A stretch of DNA of 64,000 bases, taken from positions 744,001-808,000 of the forward strand of contig CAWJIH010000009.1 of NCBI GenBank assembly GCA_963842975.1, in the 5' to 3' direction. The notes beneath the pieces were generated by a model. It searched no databases and had not been told where the DNA came from. It saw only the letters and a program-made list of their open reading frames with translations. The translations under genes were made by a program, and so were the position numbers. Below, in pieces: positions 15,665 to 24,914 of this stretch. This DNA comes from JACJWR01 sp963842975. Lineage in GTDB: Bacteria; Actinomycetota; Actinomycetes; S36-B12; UBA10799. The first letter of the stretch is position 1. Each line of letters opens with the position of its first letter.

Positions 15665-16252
15665 ATGTCCGAGTTTGAGGGCACGTTCGGAGCCGGTGAA
15701 GGCTTTTCCGGACGTGGCGAACAGGCTGTTCTGTTCGACTCGGGCGATGCGTCCGACTCGCCGCACATGGGGTATCGCGGAGCAACCGCTTGCGCGGCGG
15801 CGGGTATCACGTATCGCCAACTTGACTACTGGGCTCGCACCGGGCTCCTCGTGCCGAGTATCCGCTCCGCAACTGGGTCGGGCAGTCAGCGTCTGTACTC
15901 GTTCCGCGACATCCTCGTGTTGCGCGTCATCAAGCGGTTGTTGGATACCGGCGTTTCACTGCAAAACGTGCGCAAGGCGGTCGAACACCTCCGGGAACGC
16001 GGTGTAGAGGACTTGTCTGCGATCACCCTCATGAGCGACGGGGCGTCGATCTTCGAATGTGTCACCGAGGATGAAGTCATCGACATCATGCGCGGTGGAC
16101 AAGGCGTGTTCGGCATCGCGATTGGCCGCGTTCGTTCCGAAGTCGCGGGAACGCTGGCTCGTTTCCCGCAGGAAAGCATTGATGGTGATGTCGTGGTGCC
16201 CGATGGCGTCACCGACGAATTGGCAGCACGGCGCTCCCGCCGAACCGGCTGA
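15665..16252 (+). CDS. MerR-family regulator (Rv1830-like)
   Basis: This 195-residue protein has a MerR-type winged helix at about residues 37-110 (GYRGATACAAAGITYRQLDY, then a wing with GSQRLYSFRDI), followed by a dimerising helix (LLDTGVSLQNVRKAVEHLR) and a C-terminal domain of about 85 residues. ATG at 15665 has AGGAGG at 15653-15658, 6 nt upstream, and is clearly better than an in-frame start further upstream. Its position between DUF151 and gcvP matches Rv1830, linked in mycobacteria to growth and cell-cycle control. No metal-binding cysteines typical of MerR or CueR are visible. It may regulate itself through the dyad cluster at 15484-15537. Confidence 0.88.
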   Translation: MSEFEGTFGAGEGFSGRGEQAVLFDSGDASDSPHMGYRGATACAAAGITYRQLDYWARTGLLVPSIRSATGSGSQRLYSFRDILVLRVIKRLLDTGVSLQNVRKAVEHLRERGVEDLSAITLMSDGASIFECVTEDEVIDIMRGGQGVFGIAIGRVRSEVAGTLARFPQESIDGDVVVPDGVTDELAARRSRRTG

Positions 16253-16355
16253 CTATCACCTTCGTCGAAGCGCAGCTGGGCGTCCTGTCGGGGCCGTCGG
16301 TTGTACGGAAGCCTTGAGCGGCGGCATCCGAACCTGCGGCGTATTCTGGACGGCG

Positions 16356-19245
16356 ATGACAACGACACCGCACGTGCGGACTGCTGCCGCCGACGATCCA
16401 TCCTTTCGCGCTCGCCACATCGGTCCCCAGGCAGAGCACGAAGACGCCATGTTGGCCACAGTGGGTTTCCCCAGCCTGGACGCCCTCATCGACGCGGCCG
16501 TGCCACAGGGAATCCGTACAGCTGGCTTGAACTTGCCCCCGGCTCTCAGTGAGCACGAGGTATTGGCCGAACTTCAACGAGTCGCCGCCGCGAACAAGCC
16601 GCGGAAAGCGCTGATCGGCATGGGGTACTACGGCACCCGGATGCCTGCCGTGATTCGACGCAATCTGGTCGAAAACCCGGCCTGGTACACCGCCTACACG
16701 CCCTACCAGCCGGAGATCTCCCAAGGGCGCCTGCAGGCCTTGCTGATGTTCCAGACGATGGTCGCCGACCTCACCGGACTGCCACTCTCGAACGCATCGA
16801 TGCTCGACGAACCGACCGCTGCCGCCGAGGCCATGACACTCGCCCGCAGGGTGTCCAAGTCGAACTCCAATCGCTTCGCGGTCGACCTCGACATCCACCC
16901 GCAGACGCTGGCTGTGTTGGCCACCCGCGCCGAACCGCTCGGCATTGAACTGGTCCTCTTCGATGTTCAAGCGGAGTCGCTCCCGGCCGACATCTACGGG
17001 GTATTGACCTCCTACCCGAGTTCCTCTGGCGCAATCACCGACCTCTCTGGTCTCATCGCTGCGGCGCACGACGCCGGCGCCCTGGCTGTCGTCACCACCG
17101 ACCTGCTGGCGCTCACTATGCTCACCCCGCCGGGCGAGATGGGGGCCGACATCGCGGTCGGTTCGGCGCAGCGATTCGGCGTCCCGATGGGTTTTGGTGG
17201 GCCGCATGCGGGCTTCATCGCGACTCGATCGGACATGGCGCGCTCCTTGCCTGGTCGACTGGTCGGGGTCAGTAAGGACGCCGACGGTGCCCTGGCCTAC
17301 CGGCTGGCGCTCCAGACCCGGGAGCAGCACATCAGGCGGGAGAAAGCCACCAGCAACATCTGTACCGCCCAGGTGCTGCTCGCCGTGGTTGCCGCGATGT
17401 ACGCCGCGTATCACGGGCCGGAGGGACTGCGCAGCATCGCTGAGCAGGTAGCCCAACGCAGCGCCCGGCTGGCCGACGGCTTGGCCGCAGCGGGCGTCAC
17501 ACTCACCAGCAGGTCGTTTTTCGACACGATCACGCTGCAACCTGCCCGGGCGCGCGGCTGAGGTGGTTGGCCACCTACGAAACGCGGGATTCGACATCCG
17601 GCTGATCGACTCCGATCACGTCAGCATCGCAACCGACGAGACCACCGACGACGCCACCCTGGAGGCGTTCGCGGCTGCCCTGGGCGAGGCCCTCGGCCTC
17701 GAGCTGCGACTGCCGGAACACGCAGTTCCCGCAATCCCGGCGTCGGTAGCGCGTACTACCGGCTACCTCACCCACCCGTGGTTCACCACGCATCACAGCG
17801 AAACGTCCATGATGCGCTTCTTGCGCAGGCTCTCCGACGCTGATCTGGCGTTGGACCGCACCATGATTCCGCTGGGTTCGTGCACGATGAAGCTCAATGC
17901 GGCGGCCGAGATGGAGGCAATCACCTGGAGCGAGTTCGCCGATGTACACCCCTTCGCTCCGGCCGATGAAAGCCTCGGATACGCCGAACTCATCGATGAG
18001 TTGGAGTCCTGGCTGGTCGAGATCACCGGCTACGACGCGGTCTCGGTTCAGCCGAACGCCGGCAGCCAGGGAGAGTTCGCCGGGCTACTCGCCATCCGCG
18101 CCTATCACACGTCTCGTGGCGACACCGACCGAAACGTCTGCCTGATCCCGTCGAGCGCACATGGCACTAACGCAGCGAGCGCGGTCATGGCAGGGCTGCG
18201 CGTGGTGGTAGTCGGGTGCGATGACAACGGCAACATAGACCTAGCGGACTTGGCCACCAAGATCCAGGCACACCAAGGCCGGATCGCCGCGCTGATGATC
18301 ACCTACCCCTCCACCCACGGGGTGTTCGAGGAGGAAGTCCAGCAGGTGTGTGCGATGGTCCACGATGCCGGCGGGCAGGTGTACCTCGATGGTGCAAATC
18401 TCAACGCCCTGGTCGGGTTGGCCGCTCCCGGCAAATTCGGCGCTGACGTGTCACACCTCAACTTGCACAAGACTTTCTGCATCCCGCACGGCGGCGGTGG
18501 CCCCGGTGTTGGTCCGGTCGGTGTACGAGCGCATTTGGCGCCCTTCCTTCCGGGGCACCCACTGCGTGCAGACGCCGGACCCGTGGGGAGAGGTTTCGAC
18601 GACGGCGGTGTCGGTCCGGTGAGTGGCGCCCCCTGGGGCAGTGCCGGGGTACTGCCGATTCCATACGCCTATGTGCGGATGATGGGGGCATCTGGGCTTA
18701 CGGCTGCCACCAAGACGGCGATCCTTTCGGCCAACTACATTGCGGCTCGACTGCGTGACCACTATCCGGTGCTGTACACCGGTCCCACCGGATTGGTGGC
18801 ACATGAGTGCATCATCGATATTCGACCGATCACCAAAGAGACTGGAGTGACCGTCGATGATGTCGCCAAGCGCCTGATCGACTACGGATTCCACGCACCC
18901 ACCATGTCTTTTCCAGTGGCGGGCACATTGATGATCGAACCAACCGAGAGCGAAGACCTCGCCGAACTCGATCGCTTCATCGAGGCGATGATCGCAATCC
19001 GGTCGGAAATCGCGCGAGTGGCCAGCGGTGAGTGGCCGGTGGCGGATTCGCCGCTGCGGCAGGCCCCGCACACCTCCGCCTGCGTGGTGAGCGACTGGGA
19101 GCGTCCGTATAGCCGGGCGGAAGGCGTTTTTCCCGGGGCAGTTGACTCTGCCGCCAAATACTGGCCGCCGGTGCGTCGCATCGACGGCGCCTATGGGGAT
19201 CGCAACCTTGCGTGTGCCTGCCCTGCCCCGGAGGCATTTGAGTAG
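16356..19245 (+). pseudogene. gcvP: Glycine dehydrogenase (decarboxylating), P protein, frameshifted as assembled
   Basis: GcvP is the PLP enzyme that decarboxylates glycine and loads the aminomethyl group on GcvH. The first frame (ATG 16356 to a stop at 17559-17561) gives the N-terminal half from FRARHIGPQ to SFFDTITL. The second frame continues with VVGHLRNAGFDIRL and holds the PLP lysine in LHKTFCIPHGGGGPG (codon 18469-18471). The shift is in CCCGGG at about 17544-17550: removing one base restores PAGRAAEVVGHL, the expected family sequence. The total is 2890 nt, 3n+1, or about 962 residues, a normal length. A -10-like TATTCT is 8 nt before the ATG. A single homopolymer insertion error is the simplest explanation. 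Confidence 0.92.
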
Positions 19246-19408
19246 GGTATGGCCGCTGGCGTCGAAGGCGACGTCCCAGATGCTCACTCAGCCAGGGGAA
19301 TCACGAGCAGTTGAGCGCACTTCGTACGGGCTTGCGTCGCACCCATGTTCCGGTGCACTAGTGTCCGAGGCGTTGTGCTTTCGTTATGTTTCAAACTAAG
19401 GAGTGCCC

Positions 19409-20425
19409 ATGAAGATTACCGGCATCATCCTGGCGATCATTGGCGTGCTCGCCGTGGTCGCTGGGTTTATCGTTCCTGTGGTCGGCGTGAACGCCGGCGT
19501 CAGCGCAGTGAACAGCACCGACAGCACCACCTACGGCACCGGCGAGCTCGTGAAGGTGCTCAACACCGGCAAACTCGTGGCGAGCCCAAGCAGCCCGTAC
19601 GACGAGAATGTTCCCGTGACCAGCGTCCGGGTTACCAAGGCCGACACCGCTGCCATGGAGCAGCAGGATGCCAAGGATGCAGGCGCCTCCATTTTCGTGA
19701 CGGACAGCACCACAACTCGCACGGACACCAACGAGGATCTCTCCGTGAGCGAGGCGACCTTTGCCTTCGATCCGGCCAACAGCGAACTGATCAACTGCTG
19801 TAGCGCGAGCTTGGGTGAAAACGTCAACGTCGACTTCCAAGGCGTGATGCCGCTCAAGTTCCCCTTCGGTTCGCCGCAGGACACTGTCCAGGTGTTCAAC
19901 ACCACGCTTCAGGCGCCGGTGCCGACTGAGTTCCAGGACGAGGTGCAGAAGTACGACATGACCCTGCACCGCTACACCCAAACCATTGAGCCCACTCAGA
20001 CCCCTGCACCGCCGACATCTGTTCCGGCCTCATTGGCTGCCGGTTTGGTCGCTCAACTCGCCCCCGAACTGGCCGACCAGGTGCCAGCTGAAGGAAATAT
20101 CGACCTCTACGAGTTCTACTCCGCCGAGAACGAGTTCCTGGTGGAGCCCATCACTGGCCAGATCGTCGAGGGCAATCTGAAGGAACTCACTACCTTCCGC
20201 CTCGATGGTGGCACCCAGGACATCGTCACCAAGGTTGAGGCAATCGCCGGTTCGGACCCCGAACGGATCGAAGAGGGTGCCGCTGAAATCAAGTCGTCGG
20301 CCGACCAACTGGCCATGGTCACCTTGGCTGCGCCGATCCTGCTCGGGCTCGGTGCGCTGCTCCTCATCGTCGGCATCGTGCTGATCGTCTTGGGAGGCCG
20401 CAAGAAGAAGGCCGCAGTCGCCTGA
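19409..20425 (+). CDS. DUF3068 family membrane protein
   Basis: This protein of about 338 residues has one hydrophobic helix at each end (about 5-27, IIGVLAVVAGFIVPVVGV; and about 307-330, before the basic GGRKKKAA tail) and a polar extracellular middle rich in Thr, Ser and acidic residues. That layout fits DUF3068, a family found in actinobacteria and described as porin-like in some databases; I would not assign a pore function from sequence. ATG at 19409 has AAGGAG at 19398-19403, 5 nt upstream. The gene is monocistronic: 163 bp separate it from gcvP, and a strong hairpin follows its stop. Confidence 0.8.
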   Translation: MKITGIILAIIGVLAVVAGFIVPVVGVNAGVSAVNSTDSTTYGTGELVKVLNTGKLVASPSSPYDENVPVTSVRVTKADTAAMEQQDAKDAGASIFVTDSTTTRTDTNEDLSVSEATFAFDPANSELINCCSASLGENVNVDFQGVMPLKFPFGSPQDTVQVFNTTLQAPVPTEFQDEVQKYDMTLHRYTQTIEPTQTPAPPTSVPASLAAGLVAQLAPELADQVPAEGNIDLYEFYSAENEFLVEPITGQIVEGNLKELTTFRLDGGTQDIVTKVEAIAGSDPERIEEGAAEIKSSADQLAMVTLAAPILLGLGALLLIVGIVLIVLGGRKKKAAVA

Positions 20426-20464
20426 CGCAGCGCATCAGGCCCCGGATCGCCGGGGACCGCTGCA

Positions 20465-20510
20465 CATACCAAAGCCCGGGGCTCAGCAAGGCGCCCCGGG
20501 CTTTGGTATG
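20465..20510 (+). terminator. Strong hairpin terminator after the DUF3068 gene
   Basis: A perfect 18-bp inverted repeat (arms 20465-20482 and 20493-20510, CATACCAAAGCCCGGGGC and its complement) with a 10-nt loop lies 40 bp after the stop codon. No T-tract follows. It insulates rpsA from upstream transcription. Confidence 0.82.
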
Positions 20511-20595
20511 CCTGCGCGCAACCGATATGCTCACAAGGTCCGTCTGCCCAGACGGCTTTCCATTTCTCGCAACCAGTCCCGGAGTCCACCTCTAC

Positions 20596-22074
20596 ATGTC
20601 GTCCACCGACCTCTCTGAAGCACCCGCCGCACGCGAAATCGCCATCAACGACATCGGAGACTCCGATGCGATGCTCGCGGCCATCGACCAGACCATCAAA
20701 TACTTCAATGACGGCGACATCGTCGACGGCATCATCGTGAAGGTGGATCGGGACGAAGTTCTGCTCGATATCGGCTACAAGACCGAGGGGGTGATTCCTT
20801 CTCGCGAACTGAGCATCAAGCACGATGTCGACCCCTCCGAGGTGGTCGGCGTTGGCGATCATGTCGAAGCCCTGGTGCTGCAAAAAGAAGACAAAGACGG
20901 ACGGCTGATTCTCAGCAAGAAGCGCGCCCAATACGAACGCGCCTGGGGCGATATCGAGGCGAAGAAGGACGCCGACGACGTGGTGTCCGGCACGGTGATC
21001 GAGGTCGTCAAAGGTGGGCTCATCGTCGACATCGGCCTACGCGGCTTCCTGCCGGCGTCGCTGGTGGAGATGCGCCGGGTCCGCGATCTGCAGCCGTATG
21101 TTGGCAAAGAGATCGAAGCCAAGATCATCGAGTTGGATAAGAACCGCAACAATGTGGTGCTGTCCCGTCGCGCTTGGCTCGAGCAGACCCAATCCGAGAC
21201 GCGTCACAACTTCCTCAACACCTTGCTCAAAGGCCAGGTCCGCGAAGGTGTCGTGTCCAGCATCGTCAACTTTGGTGCGTTCGTCGACCTCGGCGGAGTG
21301 GATGGACTCGTCCACGTGTCCGAGTTGTCCTGGAAGCACATTGACCACCCGAGCGAGGTCGTGGAGGTTGGCGACAAGGTCACCGTCGAGGTGCTCGACG
21401 TCGACATGGACCGCGAACGCGTGTCGTTGAGCCTGAAGGCGACCCAAGAGGACCCGTGGCAGCACTTTGCGCGCACCAACGGCATCGGCCAAGTTGTGCC
21501 CGGCAAGGTCACCAAGTTGGTCCCATTCGGCGCCTTCGTCCGGGTCGACGATGGCATCGAAGGCCTGGTGCACATTTCGGAACTGGCCGAGCGTCACGTC
21601 GAGATTCCCGAGCAGGTTGTGCAGGTCAACGACTCCATCTACGTCAAGGTCATCGACATCGACCTTGAGCGCCGACGGATCTCGTTGAGCCTCAAGCAAG
21701 CCAACGAGTCCGGCTCCGGTGACGACACCGACGAGTTCGACCCGTACCTGTACGGAATGCCTTTGTCCTACGACGAAGAAGGCAACTACATCGGTCCGGA
21801 AGGGTTCGACCCGGAGCGCGGCGAGTGGAAGGAAGGCTTCGAGGAGCAGCGCACCGAGTGGGAGCGCCAGTACAACGAGGCCTATGCCCGTTGGCAGCAG
21901 CACAAGGACCAGATCGCAGACGCTCGCAAGGCCGACGCCGAAGCCTCCACCGCGCAAGCCCAGGCGGGATCCGGTGGCTACACCGCGACCGCGCCGGAGC
22001 CGTCAGGTGCGCTCGCTGAGGACGACAACGAAGCGCTCCGCGCCCTGCGCGAGAAGCTCACCGGAGAAGGCTGA
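20596..22074 (+). CDS. rpsA: 30S ribosomal protein S1
   Basis: This 492-residue RNA-binding protein helps load mRNA on the small subunit. Four S1 OB-fold repeats are visible at about 45-115, 130-195, 215-285 and 300-370. The last two carry FGAFVDLGGVDGLVHVSELS and FGAFVRVDDGIEGLVHISEL. An acidic, Gln/Ala-rich tail of about 110 residues follows, as in other actinobacteria. ATG at 20596 is chosen because the protein then starts like other actinobacterial S1 proteins; GGAG lies 11 nt upstream. A -10-like TATGCT at 20526-20531 would give a leader of about 60 nt. The 3' end overlaps coaE by 17 bp, and its terminator lies within coaE. Confidence 0.96.
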   Translation: MSSTDLSEAPAAREIAINDIGDSDAMLAAIDQTIKYFNDGDIVDGIIVKVDRDEVLLDIGYKTEGVIPSRELSIKHDVDPSEVVGVGDHVEALVLQKEDKDGRLILSKKRAQYERAWGDIEAKKDADDVVSGTVIEVVKGGLIVDIGLRGFLPASLVEMRRVRDLQPYVGKEIEAKIIELDKNRNNVVLSRRAWLEQTQSETRHNFLNTLLKGQVREGVVSSIVNFGAFVDLGGVDGLVHVSELSWKHIDHPSEVVEVGDKVTVEVLDVDMDRERVSLSLKATQEDPWQHFARTNGIGQVVPGKVTKLVPFGAFVRVDDGIEGLVHISELAERHVEIPEQVVQVNDSIYVKVIDIDLERRRISLSLKQANESGSGDDTDEFDPYLYGMPLSYDEEGNYIGPEGFDPERGEWKEGFEEQRTEWERQYNEAYARWQQHKDQIADARKADAEASTAQAQAGSGGYTATAPEPSGALAEDDNEALRALREKLTGEG

Positions 22075-22651
22075 TCCGACTGTCCCAGAGCACGTCAACT
22101 TGACGTTGCAAAGACGCGAGGTCGCCGACGTTGGATAACACCACGTCGGCGACCTCGCGTCGTTGTTCGTCGGTGGCCTGACTGGCCATCCGGCGCACGG
22201 CCTCCGCTTCTGGCATCCCGCGCGACTCCAGCCGTTCGAGCCGGATCGGTTCGGGTGCCTCAACCACCACGACCAGGTCGTAGTCCGGGGCAAGGTTGTT
22301 TTCCGCAAGCAATGGGACATCGTGCACCACCACTTGGCCGGGAGCTGCGCTGGCAACGATGTGCGCGGTGTGGGCGGCGATCCGCGGATGGGTGATGTGG
22401 TTCAGCGCCGCTCGGGCGTCGTCGTCCGAGAACACCACAGCAGCCAAAGCAGCCCGGTTCAAGGTGCCATCGGGCTGGATCACCTCGGGGCCGAAACGCG
22501 CCACGATATCTGCCAGGGCCGGTGTTCCTGGGGCCACAACCTCGCGGGCGATTGCATCGGCGTCCACCACCAGCGCACCCCGTGCTGCCAGCATCCGCGC
22601 CACGGTGCTCTTGCCTGATCCGACTCCACCTGTCAGCCCGATTGTGGTCAT
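22058..22651 (-). CDS. coaE: Dephospho-CoA kinase
   Basis: This 197-residue enzyme phosphorylates dephospho-CoA, the last step of CoA synthesis. It has the P-loop GLTGGVGSGKST at residues 4-15, DADAIAREVV, and the HPRI and DVPLL motifs of the family. It lacks the extra C-terminal domain of mycobacterial CoaE. The ATG at 22649-22651 sits 36 bp from the divergent uvrB start. The rpsA-coaE-uvrB order is conserved in mycobacteria, but here coaE is on the opposite strand. The codons for REVADVV and VGDLASL near the C-terminus form the arms of a perfect inverted repeat, described separately. Confidence 0.95.
   Translation of the reverse strand: MTTIGLTGGVGSGKSTVARMLAARGALVVDADAIAREVVAPGTPALADIVARFGPEVIQPDGTLNRAALAAVVFSDDDARAALNHITHPRIAAHTAHIVASAAPGQVVVHDVPLLAENNLAPDYDLVVVVEAPEPIRLERLESRGMPEAEAVRRMASQATDEQRREVADVVLSNVGDLASLQRQVDVLWDSRISLLR
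22113..22161 (+). terminator. rpsA terminator hairpin embedded in the coaE coding sequence
   Basis: A perfect 19-bp inverted repeat (arms 22113-22131 and 22143-22161; left arm GACGCGAGGTCGCCGACGT) with an 11-nt loop begins 38 nt after the rpsA stop. All of it lies in coaE codons read on the other strand. By strength and position it should end rpsA transcription. It may also stall coaE transcription or decay. Confidence 0.72.
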
Positions 22652-22659
22652 GACACGCC

Positions 22660-22681
22660 AGCCTAGGGTGTGGTTTACCGT
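22660..22681. promoter_or_regulatory. Divergent -10 elements for coaE and uvrB
   Basis: On the plus strand TACCGT (22676-22681) is followed by 6 nt and the uvrB ATG. On the minus strand TAGGCT (22665-22660) is followed by 8 nt and the coaE ATG. Both transcripts look leaderless or nearly so. The two promoters overlap within 36 bp and may compete. No LexA box was seen. Confidence 0.5.
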
Positions 22682-22687
22682 AGAGCC

Positions 22688-24817
22688 ATGGCTCGCCCGG
22701 TGACCGACCTCCAACGACGGGTCGCGCCGTTCGAAGTGATCAGCGATTTTCAGCCCAGCGGCGACCAACCTAGCGCGATCGCCGAACTCGCTCGCCGGAT
22801 CCAACGCGGCGAGCAGGACGTGGTGCTGCTGGGAGCCACTGGAACCGGCAAGTCGGCGACCACCGCATGGCTGATTGAACAACTGCAGCGACCCACCCTG
22901 GTGATGGCCCCGAACAAGACCTTGGCCGCCCAACTGGCCAACGAGTTCCGGGAACTACTGCCCAACAATGCGGTGGAGTATTTCGTCTCCTACTACGACT
23001 ACTACCAGCCTGAGGCATACATCCCGCAGACGGACACCTACATCGAAAAAGACTCCAGCATCAACGAAGAGGTCGAGCGACTGCGGCACAGTGCCACCAA
23101 TTCCTTGCTGACTCGCCGCGATGTGGTGGTGGTCGCAACGGTGTCGGCGATCTACGGTCTAGGGACTCCGCAGGAATACGTCGATCGCATGATTCGACTT
23201 CGGGTGGGGGAGTCATCCGACCGCCAACAATTGCTGCGGCGGCTGGTGCAGATTCAGTATTCCCGTAACGATGCGGCGTTCACCCGTGGCACCTTCCGAG
23301 TGCGGGGCGACACCGTTGAGGTGTTTCCGGTGTACGAGGAGCATCCGGTGCGAATCGAGATGTTCGGCGACGAGATCGAGCGGTTGATGACGCTGCACCC
23401 GGTGACCGGCGAAATCCTGACGGACGATCCGGAGCTTTACATCTTCCCGGCCACCCACTATGTCGCTGGTCCGGAACGGATGGCCAGAGCAATAGGCGAG
23501 ATTGAATCCGAACTCGAGATTCGGCTACGTGAACTCGAACGTGGGCAGCACCTGCTGGAGGCCCAGCGGCTCCGCATGCGCACGCAATATGACCTCGAGA
23601 TGATGGCGCAAGTTGGTTTCTGCTCCGGCATCGAAAACTACTCCCGCCATATCGATGGTCGCGGGCCCGGATCCCCACCCAACTGCCTGCTGGACTATTT
23701 TCCCGAGGACTTCCTGCTCGTGATCGACGAATCACACGTCACGGTCCCACAGGTCGGAGGGATGTACGAAGGGGACATGAGCCGCAAACGCAGTCTGGTG
23801 GATCACGGCTTCCGACTTCCCAGTGCCATGGACAACCGGCCGCTGCGCTGGGAGGAGTTCACCGAACGTATCGGTCAGACGGTGTACTTGTCGGCCACAC
23901 CGGGACCGTATGAACTAGCCAAAGTTGACGGCGACGTCGTGGAGCAAGTGATTCGTCCCACCGGCCTGGTCGATCCAGAGATCGTGGTGAAGCCGACCAA
24001 GGGGCAGATCGACGATCTGCTGGCGGAGATCAACGAGCGGGCCGAACGCCACGAACGTGTGCTGGTGACCACCCTCACGAAACGGATGGCCGAGGATCTG
24101 ACCGACTATCTGCTCGATCAAGGTGTGCGGGTGCGCTACTTGCACTCAGAGGTCGACACCCTCCGACGAGTGGAGCTGTTGCGGCAACTGCGGCTGGGTG
24201 AGTACGACGTTCTGGTGGGCATCAACCTGCTGCGAGAAGGGTTGGACCTTCCGGAGGTGAGCCTGGTGAGCATCCTTGATGCGGACAAAGAAGGCTTCCT
24301 TCGTTCCGAACGGTCGCTGATCCAGACCATCGGCCGCGCGGCGCGGAACGTGTCCGGGCAGGTACACATGTACGCCGACCGAATCACCGATTCGATGGCC
24401 ACCGCGATCGGCGAGACGAATCGCCGCCGGGCTCGGCAAATCGCCTACAACACCGAGCACGGCATCGATCCGACTCCGTTGCGCAAGAAGATTGCCGACA
24501 TCACCGACCTCATCGCCTCCGAAGCAGCCGACACCGAAGAGTTGCTTGCCACCCGCAAGGCCGCGGGTCGTCGCGGCCGCGGGGAGGCTGCCGGGGCGGC
24601 GCTGGGTGCGACCAGGCTGATGGATCGGCGCAGCGGCGAGGGTGCGTCGCCGCTACCGGCAGACGAATTGTCGGGACTGATCGCGGAACTCACTGAGGCT
24701 ATGCACACCGCCGCGGAGGAGTTGCAGTTCGAAGTGGCCGCCCGGTACCGCGATGAAGTTGCCGAGTTGAAGAAGGAATTGCGAGCCATGTACGACGCGG
24801 GGGTTCAGAACGGTTGA
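22688..24817 (+). CDS. uvrB: Excinuclease ABC subunit B
   Basis: This 709-residue helicase-like subunit verifies DNA damage in nucleotide excision repair and hands it to UvrC. The Walker A motif is GATGTGKS near residues 46-53. The strand-separating beta-hairpin is YYDYYQPEAYIP. DESHVTVPQ and the helicase motif with QTIGRAARN follow, and a C-terminal UVR domain (LQFEVAARYRDEVAELKKEL) pairs with UvrC. ATG at 22688 has no Shine-Dalgarno sequence but lies 6 nt after TACCGT, so leaderless initiation is likely. A hairpin starts within its stop codon. No LexA operator is evident in the 36-bp promoter region. Confidence 0.97.
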   Translation: MARPVTDLQRRVAPFEVISDFQPSGDQPSAIAELARRIQRGEQDVVLLGATGTGKSATTAWLIEQLQRPTLVMAPNKTLAAQLANEFRELLPNNAVEYFVSYYDYYQPEAYIPQTDTYIEKDSSINEEVERLRHSATNSLLTRRDVVVVATVSAIYGLGTPQEYVDRMIRLRVGESSDRQQLLRRLVQIQYSRNDAAFTRGTFRVRGDTVEVFPVYEEHPVRIEMFGDEIERLMTLHPVTGEILTDDPELYIFPATHYVAGPERMARAIGEIESELEIRLRELERGQHLLEAQRLRMRTQYDLEMMAQVGFCSGIENYSRHIDGRGPGSPPNCLLDYFPEDFLLVIDESHVTVPQVGGMYEGDMSRKRSLVDHGFRLPSAMDNRPLRWEEFTERIGQTVYLSATPGPYELAKVDGDVVEQVIRPTGLVDPEIVVKPTKGQIDDLLAEINERAERHERVLVTTLTKRMAEDLTDYLLDQGVRVRYLHSEVDTLRRVELLRQLRLGEYDVLVGINLLREGLDLPEVSLVSILDADKEGFLRSERSLIQTIGRAARNVSGQVHMYADRITDSMATAIGETNRRRARQIAYNTEHGIDPTPLRKKIADITDLIASEAADTEELLATRKAAGRRGRGEAAGAALGATRLMDRRSGEGASPLPADELSGLIAELTEAMHTAAEELQFEVAARYRDEVAELKKELRAMYDAGVQNG

Positions 24818-24837
24818 TAGCCCGGTGTGGGGCTATC
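24816..24837 (+). terminator. Hairpin terminator at the uvrB stop codon
   Basis: GATAGCCC (24816-24823) pairs perfectly with GGGCTATC (24830-24837) over a 6-nt loop. The left arm begins inside the TGA stop of uvrB. No T-tract follows. Confidence 0.65.
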
Positions 24838-24840
24838 GTG

Positions 24841-24893
24841 TGAGGCTGTAGCGGATCCCGCTTCGCACCGCCTCGGTCCGAGACGTTGCCTCA
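24841..24893 (+). promoter_or_regulatory. Possible three-way-junction leader before the TerC gene
   Basis: TGAGGC (24841-24846) can pair with GCCTCA (24888-24893), enclosing AGCGG/CCGCT (24850-24862) and a small CTC/GAG stem near 24872-24882. This ends 21 nt before the TerC start. TerC-type genes often carry the Mn-sensing yybP-ykoY riboswitch, but its conserved loop sequences are not recognisable here. The element is unproven. Confidence 0.3.
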
Positions 24894-24914
24894 TGATTCG
24901 AAAGGCATGGTCAG

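Noticed and set aside
16253..16355. Glycine riboswitch before gcvP
   Set aside because: The gap is only about 100 bp and shows none of the conserved aptamer core; a -10-like element lies close to the start.
17541..17565. Programmed +1 frameshift of the prfB type in gcvP
   Set aside because: The CTT-TGA slippery context and the upstream Shine-Dalgarno-like stimulator are absent, and the shift falls before the stop in a CCCGGG run.
22652..22687. LexA (SOS) box for uvrB
   Set aside because: No GAAC-N4-GTTC-type dyad was found in the 36-bp promoter gap; the same holds for the uvrA upstream region.
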